From: Globodera rostochiensis
Lineage: Eukaryota > Nematoda > Chromadorea > Rhabditida > Heteroderidae
NCBI GenBank assembly: GCA_018350325.1
Contig: JAEVLN010000015.1
Span: 826,008 to 890,007, forward strand
DNA: 64,000 bases
Direction: 5' to 3'
Both the position numbers and the translations under genes were made by a program. Shown piece after piece: positions 33,176 to 45,100 of the stretch; position 1 is the stretch's first letter, and each line of letters begins with the position of its first letter. The notes under the pieces are model-generated. The model did not search any database. It was not told the DNA's origin and was given only the letters and a program-made list of their open reading frames with translations.

Positions 33176-34479
33176 TGATCTAAAACCCTGGGGCGTTCAA
33201 AAGTTTTTTGCTCCATTCATTCCATCAATTTTTTTTTCTCTTTCTTTTTTAAAACACCTCCAAAAACAATTATTAGGTAACGTAGCGTATAAAGTGCTTG
33301 TATTTGTTCACCTATTTTTGTGTAGTTTAAGCGGACTTTGCATCGAATTAAATACCTTTCACTTTAGGCATTGGCATTTTGTCTCTTTGTTTGTACAATT
33401 ATGAAAAATAAATTCTTTGCCATTTTCTACGTTGATATGAATTGTAGAGAATGCGTCATTTTTTTTTGTTGAAAAATCCGAGATCGACAAGACTTGCTGC
33501 GTGACAGAAATCCCGAATTTTTAACGGGAGCTGTCGTGTCGGTCGCTATTGAACTGATTGGCCACAAAAAGATCGGTGAGAGAGTCGAGAGATGCTTACT
33601 TTAATGAGAGAGGGCAATTTGCCTTTTCGGCAGGCACGGCGTGCTAAGGTTGTCGAGAACACTTATCGAATTAAGGAAGTGGCGGGAATGAGGACCCTCC
33701 GGGGGCCATCCCTTCATCCGTTGTCTTTGTGTGTTTACCCATTTGGGCCAAGTGCTGCCCCCCCCCCCCTCCCTCCTTCATCATCCTTTGATAGCCCCGC
33801 AGGGGGAAAGCGTGAGGGACAAACAAAGCGTGTGGGAAGGAAATGAATGGTCGTCGTTGTCCCCGCCGGCGATGAATGGGGTCATTCATTTCCTCCGGGC
33901 AATTCAATCGAAGAACAAGTCAATTTGCCCCTTCCGGGTGGCGCAAAGTTAAATATCGAATTTCTTGCCCATTTTCACACTTTTTTTTGCTCCCAAATGC
34001 AAATTGCATCACAAAACAAAACAAAAAAAGTTTATTTTCAATGTAATTAATGCCATTGTAAAAGAAGTAAAATAATTACATAATTTGGGTTGGCAAATAC
34101 AATTAATGTAATAATTGTCCCTCCCCCCACAATTTGTCTTATTCAATTCAAAAAAAAACGCTTCTCACCAGAGGGATGCGATTTTTAGGCTCAAAAAATC
34201 TCAAAATAGGCGTCTAAATAGGTGAGAAAAAGTGCCAAAATTGCTCCAAAAACCGAGCTCATAAGCAAAATCAGCAGTTTTACTGAAGTGCCGAACCTTA
34301 ATCTAGGTACCCTAATTGTGAGTCCCAAATAATTCCCAACCCATTTAATGAAAAAAATGAAATAATATTAATAGAAATTGGACAATTAACAGCACAAAAA
34401 AACAAAACATCGACACAATTTTCAGCTTGGCAATTTAGTTAAAGCCCTTCCGTCCCCCCGGGGGTCATCCATTGCTCAT
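33176..34479. other. Spacer between convergent LRAT and homeobox genes
   Basis: No convincing exon. It contains the 3' ends of both flanking transcripts, AT-rich stretches, and a more GC-rich block at about 33590-33960 with open frames that look random. Confidence 0.5.
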
Positions 34480-36232
34480 TCATTGATTGCCCATCATGAA
34501 TCGAGAAAGGTATTGCGCGTTATTGGCCTCCATTTGCATTTGCAACGAGAACGAGCTGTTGTTGTTGTTGTTGTTGTTGTTGTAGGAGGACGTGCCCTTA
34601 TTGCTACCACATTTCCCGTGCTGTCTCCGCTTCTTTTCGTGCTGTCCACCACCAGCAGCAGCAACAGTACGCTGATGTTGCTGTTCCTTGGGGTACTTCT
34701 CGTCCTCGGAGAGATGTTCCATGAGCAGCGTGGTCCGGCACTTTGCCGCCCCATGGCTGACCACCATCGCTTTCAGCTCTTCCGCAATTTCGTCGTCGTC
34801 GTCCCCCTCTTTGTAGTCTTCAATTTGATCGAGTTGAGCGGCCGCCTCGATGCTCTTTTTGTGCATGCCTACAACAAAATTTAAACGGCACTCTGTGAGA
34901 AGTTTCGAAGGCACTCACCCAAAAGCCACGGGGCCGCCGAGCCCTGCGAGTCCTCAAAATTGCCCACACATTTGGTGATTGTGTCGGGCAACGGCAATTG
35001 GTGGCGAACCATCGCCCCGTACAGCCCGTATCTGTCAATTATGCAAAAATTGCTCAATTTTTGTTGCAAGTGCCAGTGGCGTCCAATTGTCCATACTTAC
35101 TCAGCCATTATTGTGCTTTTACCCCACGAATTTGTCGTTTTTCGCCTAAATTTTTAAGAAGAAATGGGAAAAAATTGTCGAATTTTTCTCACCATTTTGC
35201 CCTTCTGTTCTGGAACCAGACCTTAAAATATTGTCCATTTGTCCCGTTCAGCATTGCTTTTGGTTTACGCGCACTTACCTGAATGCGATCCTCGGCCAAC
35301 TCCGTTTTGTTGGCCAATTGCTCGCGCTGTGGCACGTCTGGGTAACGGGCAACTTGGAACACCAATTCCAGCTCGTCTGCACAAAACAAAATTGGCACGT
35401 TCAATGGCTTTTCTAAGAGCCGATCACCAACCAATTTGCGCTTGCGTGAAAATGGTGCGATGGCGCCGCTTCTTCTTTTTGCCCGAGGGCGATTTGGTCG
35501 GATTATTGGGGGGCGGCGGCGGCGGCGGCCCGTTGTTGTGCCTTCGGGCGCCGTTGTCCGTCGTCACCGCCGCCGACGCTTTTGCTGCCATAACCAATTC
35601 GGCCATGTTTTGCGCTGTGTTGTTGTTGTTGTTGCTGTTGTTCCTGCAATTGTTCTGCTGCTGTTGGTGGTGGCAAATTTCGTTCAGCAAACTTTTGGAC
35701 ATTTCCCTCGAATTGCCTACACCAAAGTGGGGGTAAAAGCTTTTGTATTTGCACATAAAAACATGGGGTTTTGCGAATAAATGGCACCCGAATTGGCACC
35801 GCCGCTTCCACTGCTGATGAAGGAATAGTCGGCATAGTCTTGCTGAAACTGCAACATCGGCATGAACTCGAGCCCCGACAGGACGCTTTGCGATGCGGGA
35901 CAATTGGCCGCCCCCGTCACATTGCCGAGAACTGCCGATTGGTCCATGAATGAAGCGCTTCCAAGCACAGCAGCAGGAGGACAATATGACGCCGGTGTCA
36001 TAAAGTAATTGGCAAAACTTCCATTGGTCACCGGGCCGCCGTTCGACAGTGCCGTGATCTGCGGCATTGTGGCCGCTGAGGCCAACCCGAGGATTTCGTT
36101 GATGGCAAAGTTGGTGCGGCCAATGCCGTAGCTGTTCAGCATGTACCGGGGGTCGTGCTGCATCAACGAGGCACTGTCGTTGACGACGGCTGGCAGCTGT
36201 TCTTCCGTCTCATTGTGCTGATTTGAATGCAT
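34480..36232 (-). CDS. ceh-10: Vsx/CEH-10 paired-like homeodomain transcription factor with CVC domain
   Basis: Seven exons (36232-35755, 35716-35432, 35376-35279, 35221-35193, 35145-35101, 35031-34919, 34868-34480) encode 478 residues. Order: an N-terminal octapeptide (FAINEILGL) as in Vsx and Goosecoid, a Gln/Asn/Pro-rich linker, a homeodomain from [13 protein letters not shown] to [10 protein letters not shown] split over exons 2 to 5, then a CVC domain ([19 protein letters not shown] ... [15 protein letters not shown]). The octapeptide, homeodomain and CVC combination defines the Vsx1/Vsx2/CEH-10 family, which controls retinal and interneuron fates. The tail is acidic and then Asn-rich (eight Asn near 34570). 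The homeodomain recognition helix is intact, and the Lys or Gln at position 50 reads Gln. Confidence 0.93.
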
Positions 36233-37002
36233 TTATTTGCTTGCTCACTGTACTCTTTTGCTCAACGCCTTGGGGTTAATGACATTAGTCGGCTGATTGG
36301 GGGGGGGGGAGGAGGGGCAAATGAGCGACGGGGAGGGGGGGGGGCGGTGAGTGGGAGGCTCTCCTCCGCCCTCTGCAGCCACTCATTTAATCCATTTCCT
36401 CAATTGGGGCCAATTGGGCGTGGAACGGCACCACACAAATTGCGGAAGGCATACTGTAGTCGTCCGAGCAGACCCCTCCCCGCCCCGCCCCCCCAGGCAA
36501 TCCCCCAGCGACCAATCAAATTGTACGCGGGCGGAGGAAATTGGGGCAATTCTGCACCCCTTCGCCCCGTCACCATCCGCAAAATTGGCTAAATTTTATA
36601 CTCTCTGACTTTGGACTTCGCCGTGGGGGAAAGAGGGAAGGGCGGCGGCCGAATGAGCAAATTGACGCTTATGAAAATGGGCGAGAAAGACGGAAAACGC
36701 AAGAAGGCCGAATTTGAACTGCTAATTTTTGCGATTGGTTTGTCGAGACGTTCACATCAATTTATAGAAAAGGTTTGTCCGGTCTTTTCTGCTTTTTTAT
36801 CCTCTGTTTCAAGAAGTACATCCACCGTTGTCACTTATACATAGTCGAGTTCTCGCTTCAAATATCAAATTTAATTGAGAATTTTCGGGACCAGAAATTC
36901 AATGGGAATAAATCCAGGAGGTCATTGGTCAAGAATCCGGGACAACTTTAATCTCTACCAAATTTGTTCCATGTAAGTGAAGGCTGATGTGTGCAAAATT
37001 AA
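36233..37002. other. Upstream region of the homeobox gene
   Basis: No gene is seen. The stretch has G runs (36301-36345) and GC-rich sequence that may be the promoter of the Vsx-like gene, then AT-rich spacer. Confidence 0.45.
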
Positions 37003-37775
37003 TTTGAAGCTCGCTTTTTTGTTGACGAATGCGGAAATTGGATTAATTAATTGTTGTTGGATGATGCCCAACCACCACAATGTGTGCCCTTAAGGATAAT
37101 TCTCCAGCCTCTCGAAGAATGGACCAATTGCGGTTAATTCCCCCCCCCCCCCCCCCCTCCCCCAATACGTTGCAGTGCCGGGGCAATCCAATCCCTCCTC
37201 CGCCCCCCCCCCGTTCTGTGGGAATTTTGTTGGGGGGGGGGGGCTGGGAGAGGACAGTCAAATCCCCCTCCCCCCAACCTTCTCGACCTTCTCCCCCCCC
37301 CCCCCCCCCCAACCACCAAAACAGAATCAGCTCATTGTTTTGTTGCCTTACCCATAAGAGAATAATGGGAACTCAAATTGCGCATTCCGTTGCGAGGACA
37401 TGCCAACATAATGGGGATGGATGGGCACAAGGACATTTCTAATACTTAACGCGATACAAACATGTGTAAAATACAGTTGAGGTAGAATTTGCCAAGAAGG
37501 AATGAAACAGACACGCACAATCGTATCGGATCACCTGCATTAATCCGTCCAAACCAGCGATTTCCAGGTTTTCTAAGAACGGGGGGGGGGGATTGGATTG
37601 CCCCGGCACTGCAACGTATTGGGGGGGGGGGGGGAATTAACCGGCAATTGGTCCATTCTTCGAGAAGCTGGAGAATTATCCTTAAGGGCACACATTGTGG
37701 TGGTTGGGCATCATCCAACAACAATTAATTAATCCAATTTCCGCATTCGTCAACGAAAAAGCGAGGAGCTTCAAA
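37003..37775. mobile_element. Large inverted repeat with arms of about 200 bp
   Basis: The sequence from about 37003 (TTTGAAGCTCGC) to about 37205 reappears as its reverse complement from about 37775 back to about 37580. Shared landmarks are GTTGACGAATGCGGAAATTGG, GGATGATGCCCAACCACCAC, TGTGTGCCCTTAAGGATAAT and ACGTTGCAGTGCCGGGGCAA. Arms differ by a few small changes and by the length of C/G runs. The spacer of about 370 bp shows no gene. It is a fold-back element or a recent inverted duplication. Confidence 0.85.
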
Positions 37776-38202
37776 ATCTGAGTTCATGCTTTGCATTCTT
37801 TGTTGTTTTTTGTAGTGTTGTACGGGGCCGGGATTGTTAACAGATTTGCAACCAATTAAGGCATGGAAGAGGTCCGGCGGCGCCGACAGGCGCACGGGAA
37901 ATTTTTTTGAAGATTTTAAAGGATATTAAGAAAATTGGTCCAAATCTTGGCGAAATGTTTTAAAATATACTATACAATAAATTGAGAGAAAGTTCATTCA
38001 AGGCTTGATATTCAAACCGATTATGGATTAGAAAGAGGTGCAATCATTTGTGCTGCTTCGGCGTATGGACTGAATCCAGACCGGGGAGTAACTTCATTTC
38101 GACAAAACCTTTTGAATGGGTTTTTTAGAAAGTCTGAATCGGTTAAGTTTAGAGTCATTTATTGCCACGGTCTGTATTCGGTTCGGTAGCCGCTCCATTG
38201 GA

Positions 38203-38480
38203 AACAACTTCAAGATTTTTCATGGGCTCCAAGTTTTTTTCTCACCGGATTACTTTTTGAGGATTCCGCAAAATGATCCAAATGAAGTACTGAACGCGGC
38301 CCACTCCACACTGATTCAAGTGCGCATTCATACCCAGTCCCATCAATTTGGACCCGACGGATTTGAAAATTTTCCCGTTTCAGTGGGAATCACGTTAAAA
38401 AACAACGGCATTTTAACGGGAAAATGCGGAAACCTCGGCCCCGGAATTGTTTACGCTCTCTTAAACATAACAGCAAAGTA
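38203..38480 (+). pseudogene. PINIT-like (PIAS SUMO ligase) fragment
   Basis: One frame reads FFSPDYFLRIPQNDPNEVLN, then an LIQVRIHTQSHQFGPDGFENFP segment, then VSVGITLKNNGILTGKCGNLGPG. The pattern (hydrophobic strand, FPxxxxVxxNG, then CNLPG-like) resembles the PINIT domain of PIAS-type E3 SUMO ligases. Neither the SP-RING nor other exons are found nearby, and the BTB gene starts right after. It is probably a gene fragment, or an exon of an unrecognised gene. The family assignment is tentative. Confidence 0.33.
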
Positions 38481-38528
38481 CCAACGACTATTACTTTTTA
38501 GAAATTTTTTGCCGAATTTATTTCTTGA

Positions 38529-39974
38529 ATGTCAAAATCAGCCAATTTGGGAGGCCGGATGAAGCGTTTGCTGGGCACCGGCGATGGCGCGGACGTCCAC
38601 TTTTTGGTGGGGAACGGAGACGTACAAGAAGTGGGTTTGAAAATTGTTATTGTTGCGTCTGTATTTATATTTCTTCACCTAAAATTGGTATTGGGCATTT
38701 ATTTATTTTGAAATGATCTCATAAATCATTTATTCATTTTAAATATTTAGCTTCTGCCTGCACATAAAGCAATTCTGATAGCGGCCTCCGATGTGTTCGA
38801 GACAATGTTTCGTTTTGACGCTGAAAACACAAAGTCCGCTGCTGTGACCGGTGCGCAAATTTTGTTTGAATTGAAAAAATTAAAAAAAATAATATTTTTT
38901 AGCCAAAGAAGTTAAACCGGTGGTAATCACCGACGTGGAGGTGGTCGCGTTCAAAGCGATGTTAGCCTTCATTTACGCGGACGATTTGCGCGGACTGAAC
39001 GGAGACAATGCGATGGCTGTGCTTTACGCAGGTCAGAAAATTAACTAAACGTTCAATTTTCTGTTTCCTAAATTTTGTTTTGTTTTGTGTTGACATAATT
39101 TGCAAACGATGGGCGGGGTGGTCTCTGACGTTTTTTTTAAAATATTTTTTATTTATTAAATAACAGCAAAAAAGTACGACGTGGCCGGACTGATCAAAGC
39201 TTGTGTGGACTTTCCCATACGGAAGCTGAGCAATGTTTTCCTCGCGTTTGACCAGGCTCGTCTCATTGGAGAAAAGGTGCAAAAAATTTTCAAAAATAAT
39301 TTCTAATGAATTAACTATAATAAGATTTATAATTTAAATCATTTCATTTCAGGACATCGTTCGCCGGTGTTTGAAGCACATCGACCAGAAAGCCGACACT
39401 TTGCTCCTCTCAAAAGAATTTTTGCAAATTGACCAAAAATTATTATGTGAGCTTCTGGACCGTAACCAACTTCAAGTCAGCGCAGAACTTACAATTTGGA
39501 ATGCTGTAAATTCCGCCAAAAATATTAAAAATTTCATTTTTCTTTTTGTTAGGCAATTCTCTGGGCGGACGAAAAATGCCGTCAAAATGGGAAAGCGCCC
39601 TCGGCGGAGAATAGACGCGCAATGCTCGGCCCGGCACTCTTCAAAATTCGTCTTCCGCTCATCCCACTGGGCGATTTTTCTAAAAATATTGGTAACCCAT
39701 TTTTTGGAAAGACAATATAAAAAATTAAAGTTCAATTTTATTTAATCCGAAACCTAATTTAAAATTCGTTTGAACCCCTCGCATTTTGACAGTTCCGTCT
39801 GGACTGTTAACGGATGCCGAGCTGGTCAGCGTGTATTTGCACTATTCTCATCCTGACGCCGATCTGCCCGAACGGTACCCGCTGCAATTCCCGACTAAGC
39901 GATGGGCCGAGACCAAAGAAGAAGGCGAGATCACCTCTCCCCGTCCCCGCCTATTTCCCTACTCTAATTTTTAA
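38529..39974 (+). CDS. BTB/POZ and BACK domain protein
   Basis: Seven exons (38529-38630, 38751-38850, 38903-39031, 39167-39276, 39353-39505, 39553-39691, 39793-39974) encode 304 residues. The BTB fold starts at GDGADVHFLVGNGD, with LLPAHKAILIAASDVFETMF and the YADDLRGLNGDNAMAVLYAA helix pair. The BACK region follows (CLKHIDQKADTLLLSKEFLQ, then ILWADEKCRQNG). There are no Kelch or PHR domains. Such proteins usually dimerise and act as Cullin-3 substrate adaptors, and closely similar short BTB-BACK proteins form large families in cyst nematodes. Role in this species is unknown. Confidence 0.88.
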
Positions 39975-40638
39975 AAAAATTCTTAAAAATTATCTGAAAA
40001 TGTGTTGTTTGATGCACTGATAAAATAAAAATTGAGAATTAAAGAGCGGTTTTTGAATCGGTTGAAATTTTTGAAGTTTATATTTCCGCGTATAATTTGG
40101 CCAATCTTTGGAGCGCCAGCCTTTCATTATTAGAGCTCGGGCTCTCAGGAAAATAAATCACATTAACCGGTTATCTATGAAAAAAAGCGATATAATGTTT
40201 GAACGAATTGTTGGTAACAATAAATCTTTGGCGTTCTGTCATAAAAAGTTACACTGATTTAATGGAAAAATCCTTGAAAAATGCAACATTTTAACATTTT
40301 CCCGAAAATTCTTGAAGAAATTCAATTTTAGGCACATCCTAAAACTTCTTAAGAAAAATCCAATTAAACGAAATTCAAAAAAAAAAATTCAAATGCAAAA
40401 ATGCCCTCCTAAAAAGTGACTCTCTTTGACCAAAAGTGCACCCCAATTCGACTTTTACGTTTGGTAAAACCCCAAATCGTTCACCCCTAACTCTTTCACC
40501 TTCCTCGACTCGTTCCCGGACAGAGAACGATCGTTCCGGGCCGATTCGTTCCACTTTTCAACAGTTTTTTTGTTAGAACTTCTTACAAATCTAACCAAAT
40601 CAAACATTTTCGATATCTTTATTTAAAGCTAAAATTTA
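39975..40638. other. AT-rich spacer before eIF2-beta
   Basis: No coding sequence. AT-rich with several A/T runs; a GAACGA-rich patch lies at 40500-40550. Confidence 0.45.
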
Positions 40639-41781
40639 ATGGATCCATCAGAGCAACAGCCGGAAGAAGCGGAGGATGAAGTGTTGGACTTGGACAAGAA
40701 AAAAAAGAAGAAGAAATCAAAGAAGCCTGACTTGAAGCTGTCCGATGATGAACTTGAGGAGGAAAAGGTGCTAATATTTGCTTCTAGTTGCACCCATTTT
40801 TTAAAAAATAAATATAGAATTTTGACATATCGTTTGGGTTCGGGTACAGCTTTTTGTCTTAAAATAGCGACTTTTGGCTTTTTGGATCTTTTATTATCGA
40901 ACATTTTGAGTTAAGACTAAAGCAACTTCCTTTTAGGCAGTTACAGCGTTGGCTGAGGGAATTGGTCGAACAAATTTGTTGGATGCAAAGGATGCGGACG
41001 CTTGGGCTGACTACAACTACGACGAAATGTTGGACATGGTGTTCAGTATAATGCGAGAAAAGAATCCAGAAAGTGAGTTCTCTGTTTTATTTCGCATTTT
41101 CCATTGCTCTAACATTTTTTCAGTGGTCTCCGGGAAAAAGAAAACGTTTGTGATGAAACCACCGGAGGTGCAACGGGCGGGCAGCAAAAAGACCGCGTTC
41201 ACAAATTTCACTGAAATTTGTCGTCTACTAAAGCGCGACCCCAAACATGTGCTACAATTTTTGATGGCCGAGTTGGGAACGACGTGGGTAACTCTCTTGT
41301 TTTTTCATTACTTTTTAAACTGAAACATTCCTTTTTAGTGGATCCATTGACGGAAACCAATGTCTGATTGTCAAGGGCAAATTCCAGCAGAAACACTTTG
41401 AAAATGTGCTGCGCGGATACATAAGTATGGCTTTTTAAAATCATCACAAAACACGCAAAATCAACAAAAAGTGAATTGAATTTTTTTTTTTTGTTAGGAA
41501 TTACAACCAATTTTCAGAATTTGTTTTTTAATGTAAGCTGGGCCCGTGAAATTTGAATTTACGTTTTTTATTTTTTGCCTATTAAAGACGAGTACGTGCG
41601 CTGTCACACATGCCGCTCTTCGGACACCGAGTTGACCAAGGACGTCTCGCGGTTGTTCTTCATCCAATGCAAGCGTTGTGGCAGCAGGTTCGCCGTGACC
41701 AGCATTAAGTCCGGCTTCACCGCCATGGTGGGCAAGCGGGCGGCGTTGCGCCGAGCGGCCGAGGCGACGGCGGGAAAGTGA
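40639..41781 (+). CDS. iftb-1: Translation initiation factor eIF2 subunit beta
   Basis: Five exons (40639-40767, 40937-41072, 41124-41283, 41339-41424, 41588-41781) encode 234 residues, close to C. elegans IFTB-1 and shorter than mammals. The N-terminus has one lysine block ([11 protein letters not shown]), where mammals have three; these bind eIF5 and eIF2B-epsilon. The core holds [20 protein letters not shown] and [20 protein letters not shown], and the C-terminal C4 zinc ribbon has CHTC and CKRC pairs. The subunit helps eIF2 deliver initiator tRNA to the 40S ribosome. The next gene begins 368 bp downstream on the same strand. Confidence 0.96.
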
Positions 41782-42112
41782 AGAAAATGTGCCATAAAGA
41801 ATTGAAAGAAAGTGAACAAAAAAAAGCATTCAACAACAATGTGATGATGCTTTGTGTGAAACTTTTTGTTGTTGATACGAACGATATTTCATTTTCATTG
41901 CAAAAATTGGTTTGAAAATCAAATTCTGAGCCCTGTGAGAGGCCAGCTCAAAAATTCCGCAACTTTAGGCTATTAAACAACCAACAAATTTTGTTGTTGA
42001 CTTTTGTTTAATATAAATATGGTGTAACAAACAATAAACCTTATTTGTTATTGTTTTGTGTCTTCGTTCTTATCATTGATTTCAAAGTTTATAATTGTCG
42101 TTGATTGTTTTT

Positions 42113-42122
42113 TTCGGAATAG
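42113..42122 (+). promoter_or_regulatory. Possible trans-splice acceptor of the glomulin-like gene
   Basis: TTTCGGAATAG ends at 42122, 27 bases before the ATG at 42150. There is no upstream exon with a fitting donor, so it may accept a spliced leader and place this gene second after eIF2-beta. Confidence 0.35.
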
Positions 42123-42149
42123 GAAGGCGCATTTAAAACTGCTCAGAAC

Positions 42150-45100
42150 ATGCGCTTCATCCATCCCTTTCCGGCCTCTCAACTCTCTTCCGACGATTTA
42201 CTCTGTGCCGTGTCCGCTTGGCTAACGCCCCCTATCGATGATGAAGCCGGCAATGCTGGGGCGGACTGCTCTTCAACGACGACTGGTCCGTTCTTCATTT
42301 TGGAACGCTTTCCAGAACATTTTTTGCTTGAACCTGACGACCTGTAGATGCACCGGCCAACCAACCTGTTGGGATTTTAGTTGGTTCGGCTAAACAGATT
42401 TTGGTCCGCAAGCTCTGGGCTAACTTTTCGCCTCCCTCAGCTCAAAACCGAAATCTCAGTGCCCATGGTCTTCTCCCATGACGAATGGTTTGTCCAATGT
42501 GTGCCGGCTCTGGGCGAACTGCTTGGCAAACTCTTGTTGAGAGATGAACATCAACAACAGCAGTGGAATGAGGAGTGCCAGGTGCTGAGGTATTTGCTTG
42601 GTCTGGCGGTGCGCATTCCGATGCGGACACGATCGCGGGAAGAGATGCGTCTGTTCATTGTACGCACACAAAATTTTAGACTTTTAAAACATTATTATTA
42701 TTCATTTCATTTTTTCATGACATTTTCGGCACATTGCTATGCTGCTCATCACAGCCGACGCACGAGCGTCCCAGAAGACTGGCGCAGAAAACGCTGGTTG
42801 TGTTGCTGAAACGCTTCGAGCCCGTGGCCCAGTTTTTGTTACTGTCCCGACTTTTCCAGGTTGGGCTCGGGATGGCATTTAAAAAATGCATTGAATAAAA
42901 TAGAAATTTTTGAAATGCACCGGCGCATTTCGGGACTCAGTTGGGAAACACAAATTTTCAAAAAAATTCTTGGCTCCGTTTTTGAAATTTTTTTCAGCTC
43001 GGGATGGCATTTAAAAAATGCATTGAATAAAATAGAAATTTTTGAAATGCACCGGCGCATTTCGGGACTCAGTTGGGAAACACAAATTTTCAAAAAAATT
43101 CTTGGCTCCGTTTTTGAAATTTTTTTCAGCTCGGGATGGCATTTAAAAAATGCATTGAATAAAATAGAAATTTTTGAAATGCACCGGCGCATTTCGGGAC
43201 TCAGTTGGGAAACACAAATTTTCAATAAAATTCTTGGCTCCGTTTTTGAAATTTTATTCAGCTCGGGATGGCATTTAAAAAATGCATTGAATAAAATAGA
43301 AATTTTTGAAATGCACCGGCGCATTTCGGGACTCAGTTGGGAAACACAAATTTTCTAAAAAATTCTTGGCTCCGTTTTTGAAATTTTTTTGAGCTCGGGA
43401 TGGCATTTAAAAAATGCATTGAATAAAATAGAAATTTTGAAATGCACCGGCGCATTTCGGGACTCAGTTGGGAAACACAAATTTTCAAAAAAATTCTTGG
43501 CTCCGTTTTTGAAATTTTTTTCAGCTCGGGATGGCATTTAAAAAATGCATTGAATAAAATAGAAATTTTTGAAATGCACCGGCGCATTTCGGGACTCAGT
43601 TGGGAAACACAAATTTTCTAAAAAATTCTTGGCTCCGTTTTTGAATTTTTTTTGAGCTCGGGATGGCATTGAAAAAATGCATTGAATAAAATAGAAATTT
43701 TTGAAATGCACCGATGCATTTCGGGACTCAGTTGGGAAACACAAATTTTCAAAAAAATTCTTGGCTCCGTTTTTGAAATTTTTTTCAGCTCGGGATGGCA
43801 TTTAAAAAATGCATTGAATAAAATAGAAATTTTTGAAATGCACCGGCGCATTTCGGGACTCAGTTGGGAAACACAAATTTTCTAAAAAATTCTTGGCTCC
43901 GTTTTTGAAATTTTTTTCAGCTCGGGATGGCATTTAAAAAATGCATTGAATAAAATAGAAATTTTTGAAATGCACCGGCGCATTTCGGGACTCAGTTGGG
44001 AAACACAAATTTTCAATAAAATTCTTGGCTCCGTTTTTGAAATTTTATTCAGCTCGGGATGGCATTTAAAAAATGCATTGAATAAAATAGAAATTTTTGA
44101 AATGCACCGGCGCATTTCGGGACTCAGTTGGGAAACACAAATTTTCTAAAAAATTCTTGGCTCCGTTTTTGAATTTTTTTTGAGCTCGGGATGGCATTGA
44201 AAAAATGCATTGAATAAAATAGAAATTTTTGAAATGCACCGATGCATTTCGGGACTCAGTTGGGAAACACAAATTTTCAAAAAAATTCTTGGCTCCGTTT
44301 TTGAAATTTTTTTCAGCTCGGGATGGCATTTAAAAAATGCATTGAATAAAATAGAAATTTTTGAAATGCACCGGCGCATTTCGGGACTCAGTTGGGAAAC
44401 ACAAATTTTCTAAAAAATTCTTGGCTCCGTTTTTGAAATTTTTTTCAGCTCGGGATGGCATTTAAAAAATGCATTGAATAAAATAGAAATTTTTGAAATG
44501 CACCGGCGCATTTCGGGACTCAGTTGGGAAACACAAATTTTCTAAAAAATTCTTGGCTCCGTTTTTGAAATTTTTTTGAGCTCGGGATGGCATTTAAAAA
44601 ATGCATTGAATAAAATAGAAATTTTTGAAATGCACCGGCGCATTTCGGGACTCAGTTGGGAAACACAAATTTTCAATAAAATTCTTGGCTCCGTTTTTGA
44701 ATTTTTTTTGAGCTCGGGATGGCATTTAAAAAATGCATTGAATAAAATAGAAATTTTTGAAATGCACCGGCGCATTTCGGGACTCAGTTGGGAGACACAA
44801 ATTTTCAATAAAATTCTTGGCTCCGTTTTTTGGAAACAGAACTTGATGAACTGTCTGGACGTATTATTTTAGCTGCTTTTTCTGCGCGCGATTCCGCTCT
44901 CAAATCCGGAGTACGAGCCCCAACTTTTGGCCTGGCTGGTGGACATCTACCGGACGAAATGCTATGCCAGGGAGGAGCAGGATGAAGGCTCATCAGCCGC
45001 CATCATCGCCGAACTGTTCCAGGCACAGCTCTGCCATTTCTACTCTCAAATACGGGAGATTGTGTTTGATGGTCTGTAGCACCTTTGGATTTAACAAATT

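Noticed and set aside
33592..33907. Overlapping frames on both strands at 33.6-33.9 kb
   Set aside because: No motif, no splice signals and low-complexity Pro/Gly content.
42839..44808. Long open frames on both strands across 42.8-44.8 kb
   Set aside because: They are produced by the 132-bp repeat, whose length is a multiple of three, are broken by indels, and lie within an intron.
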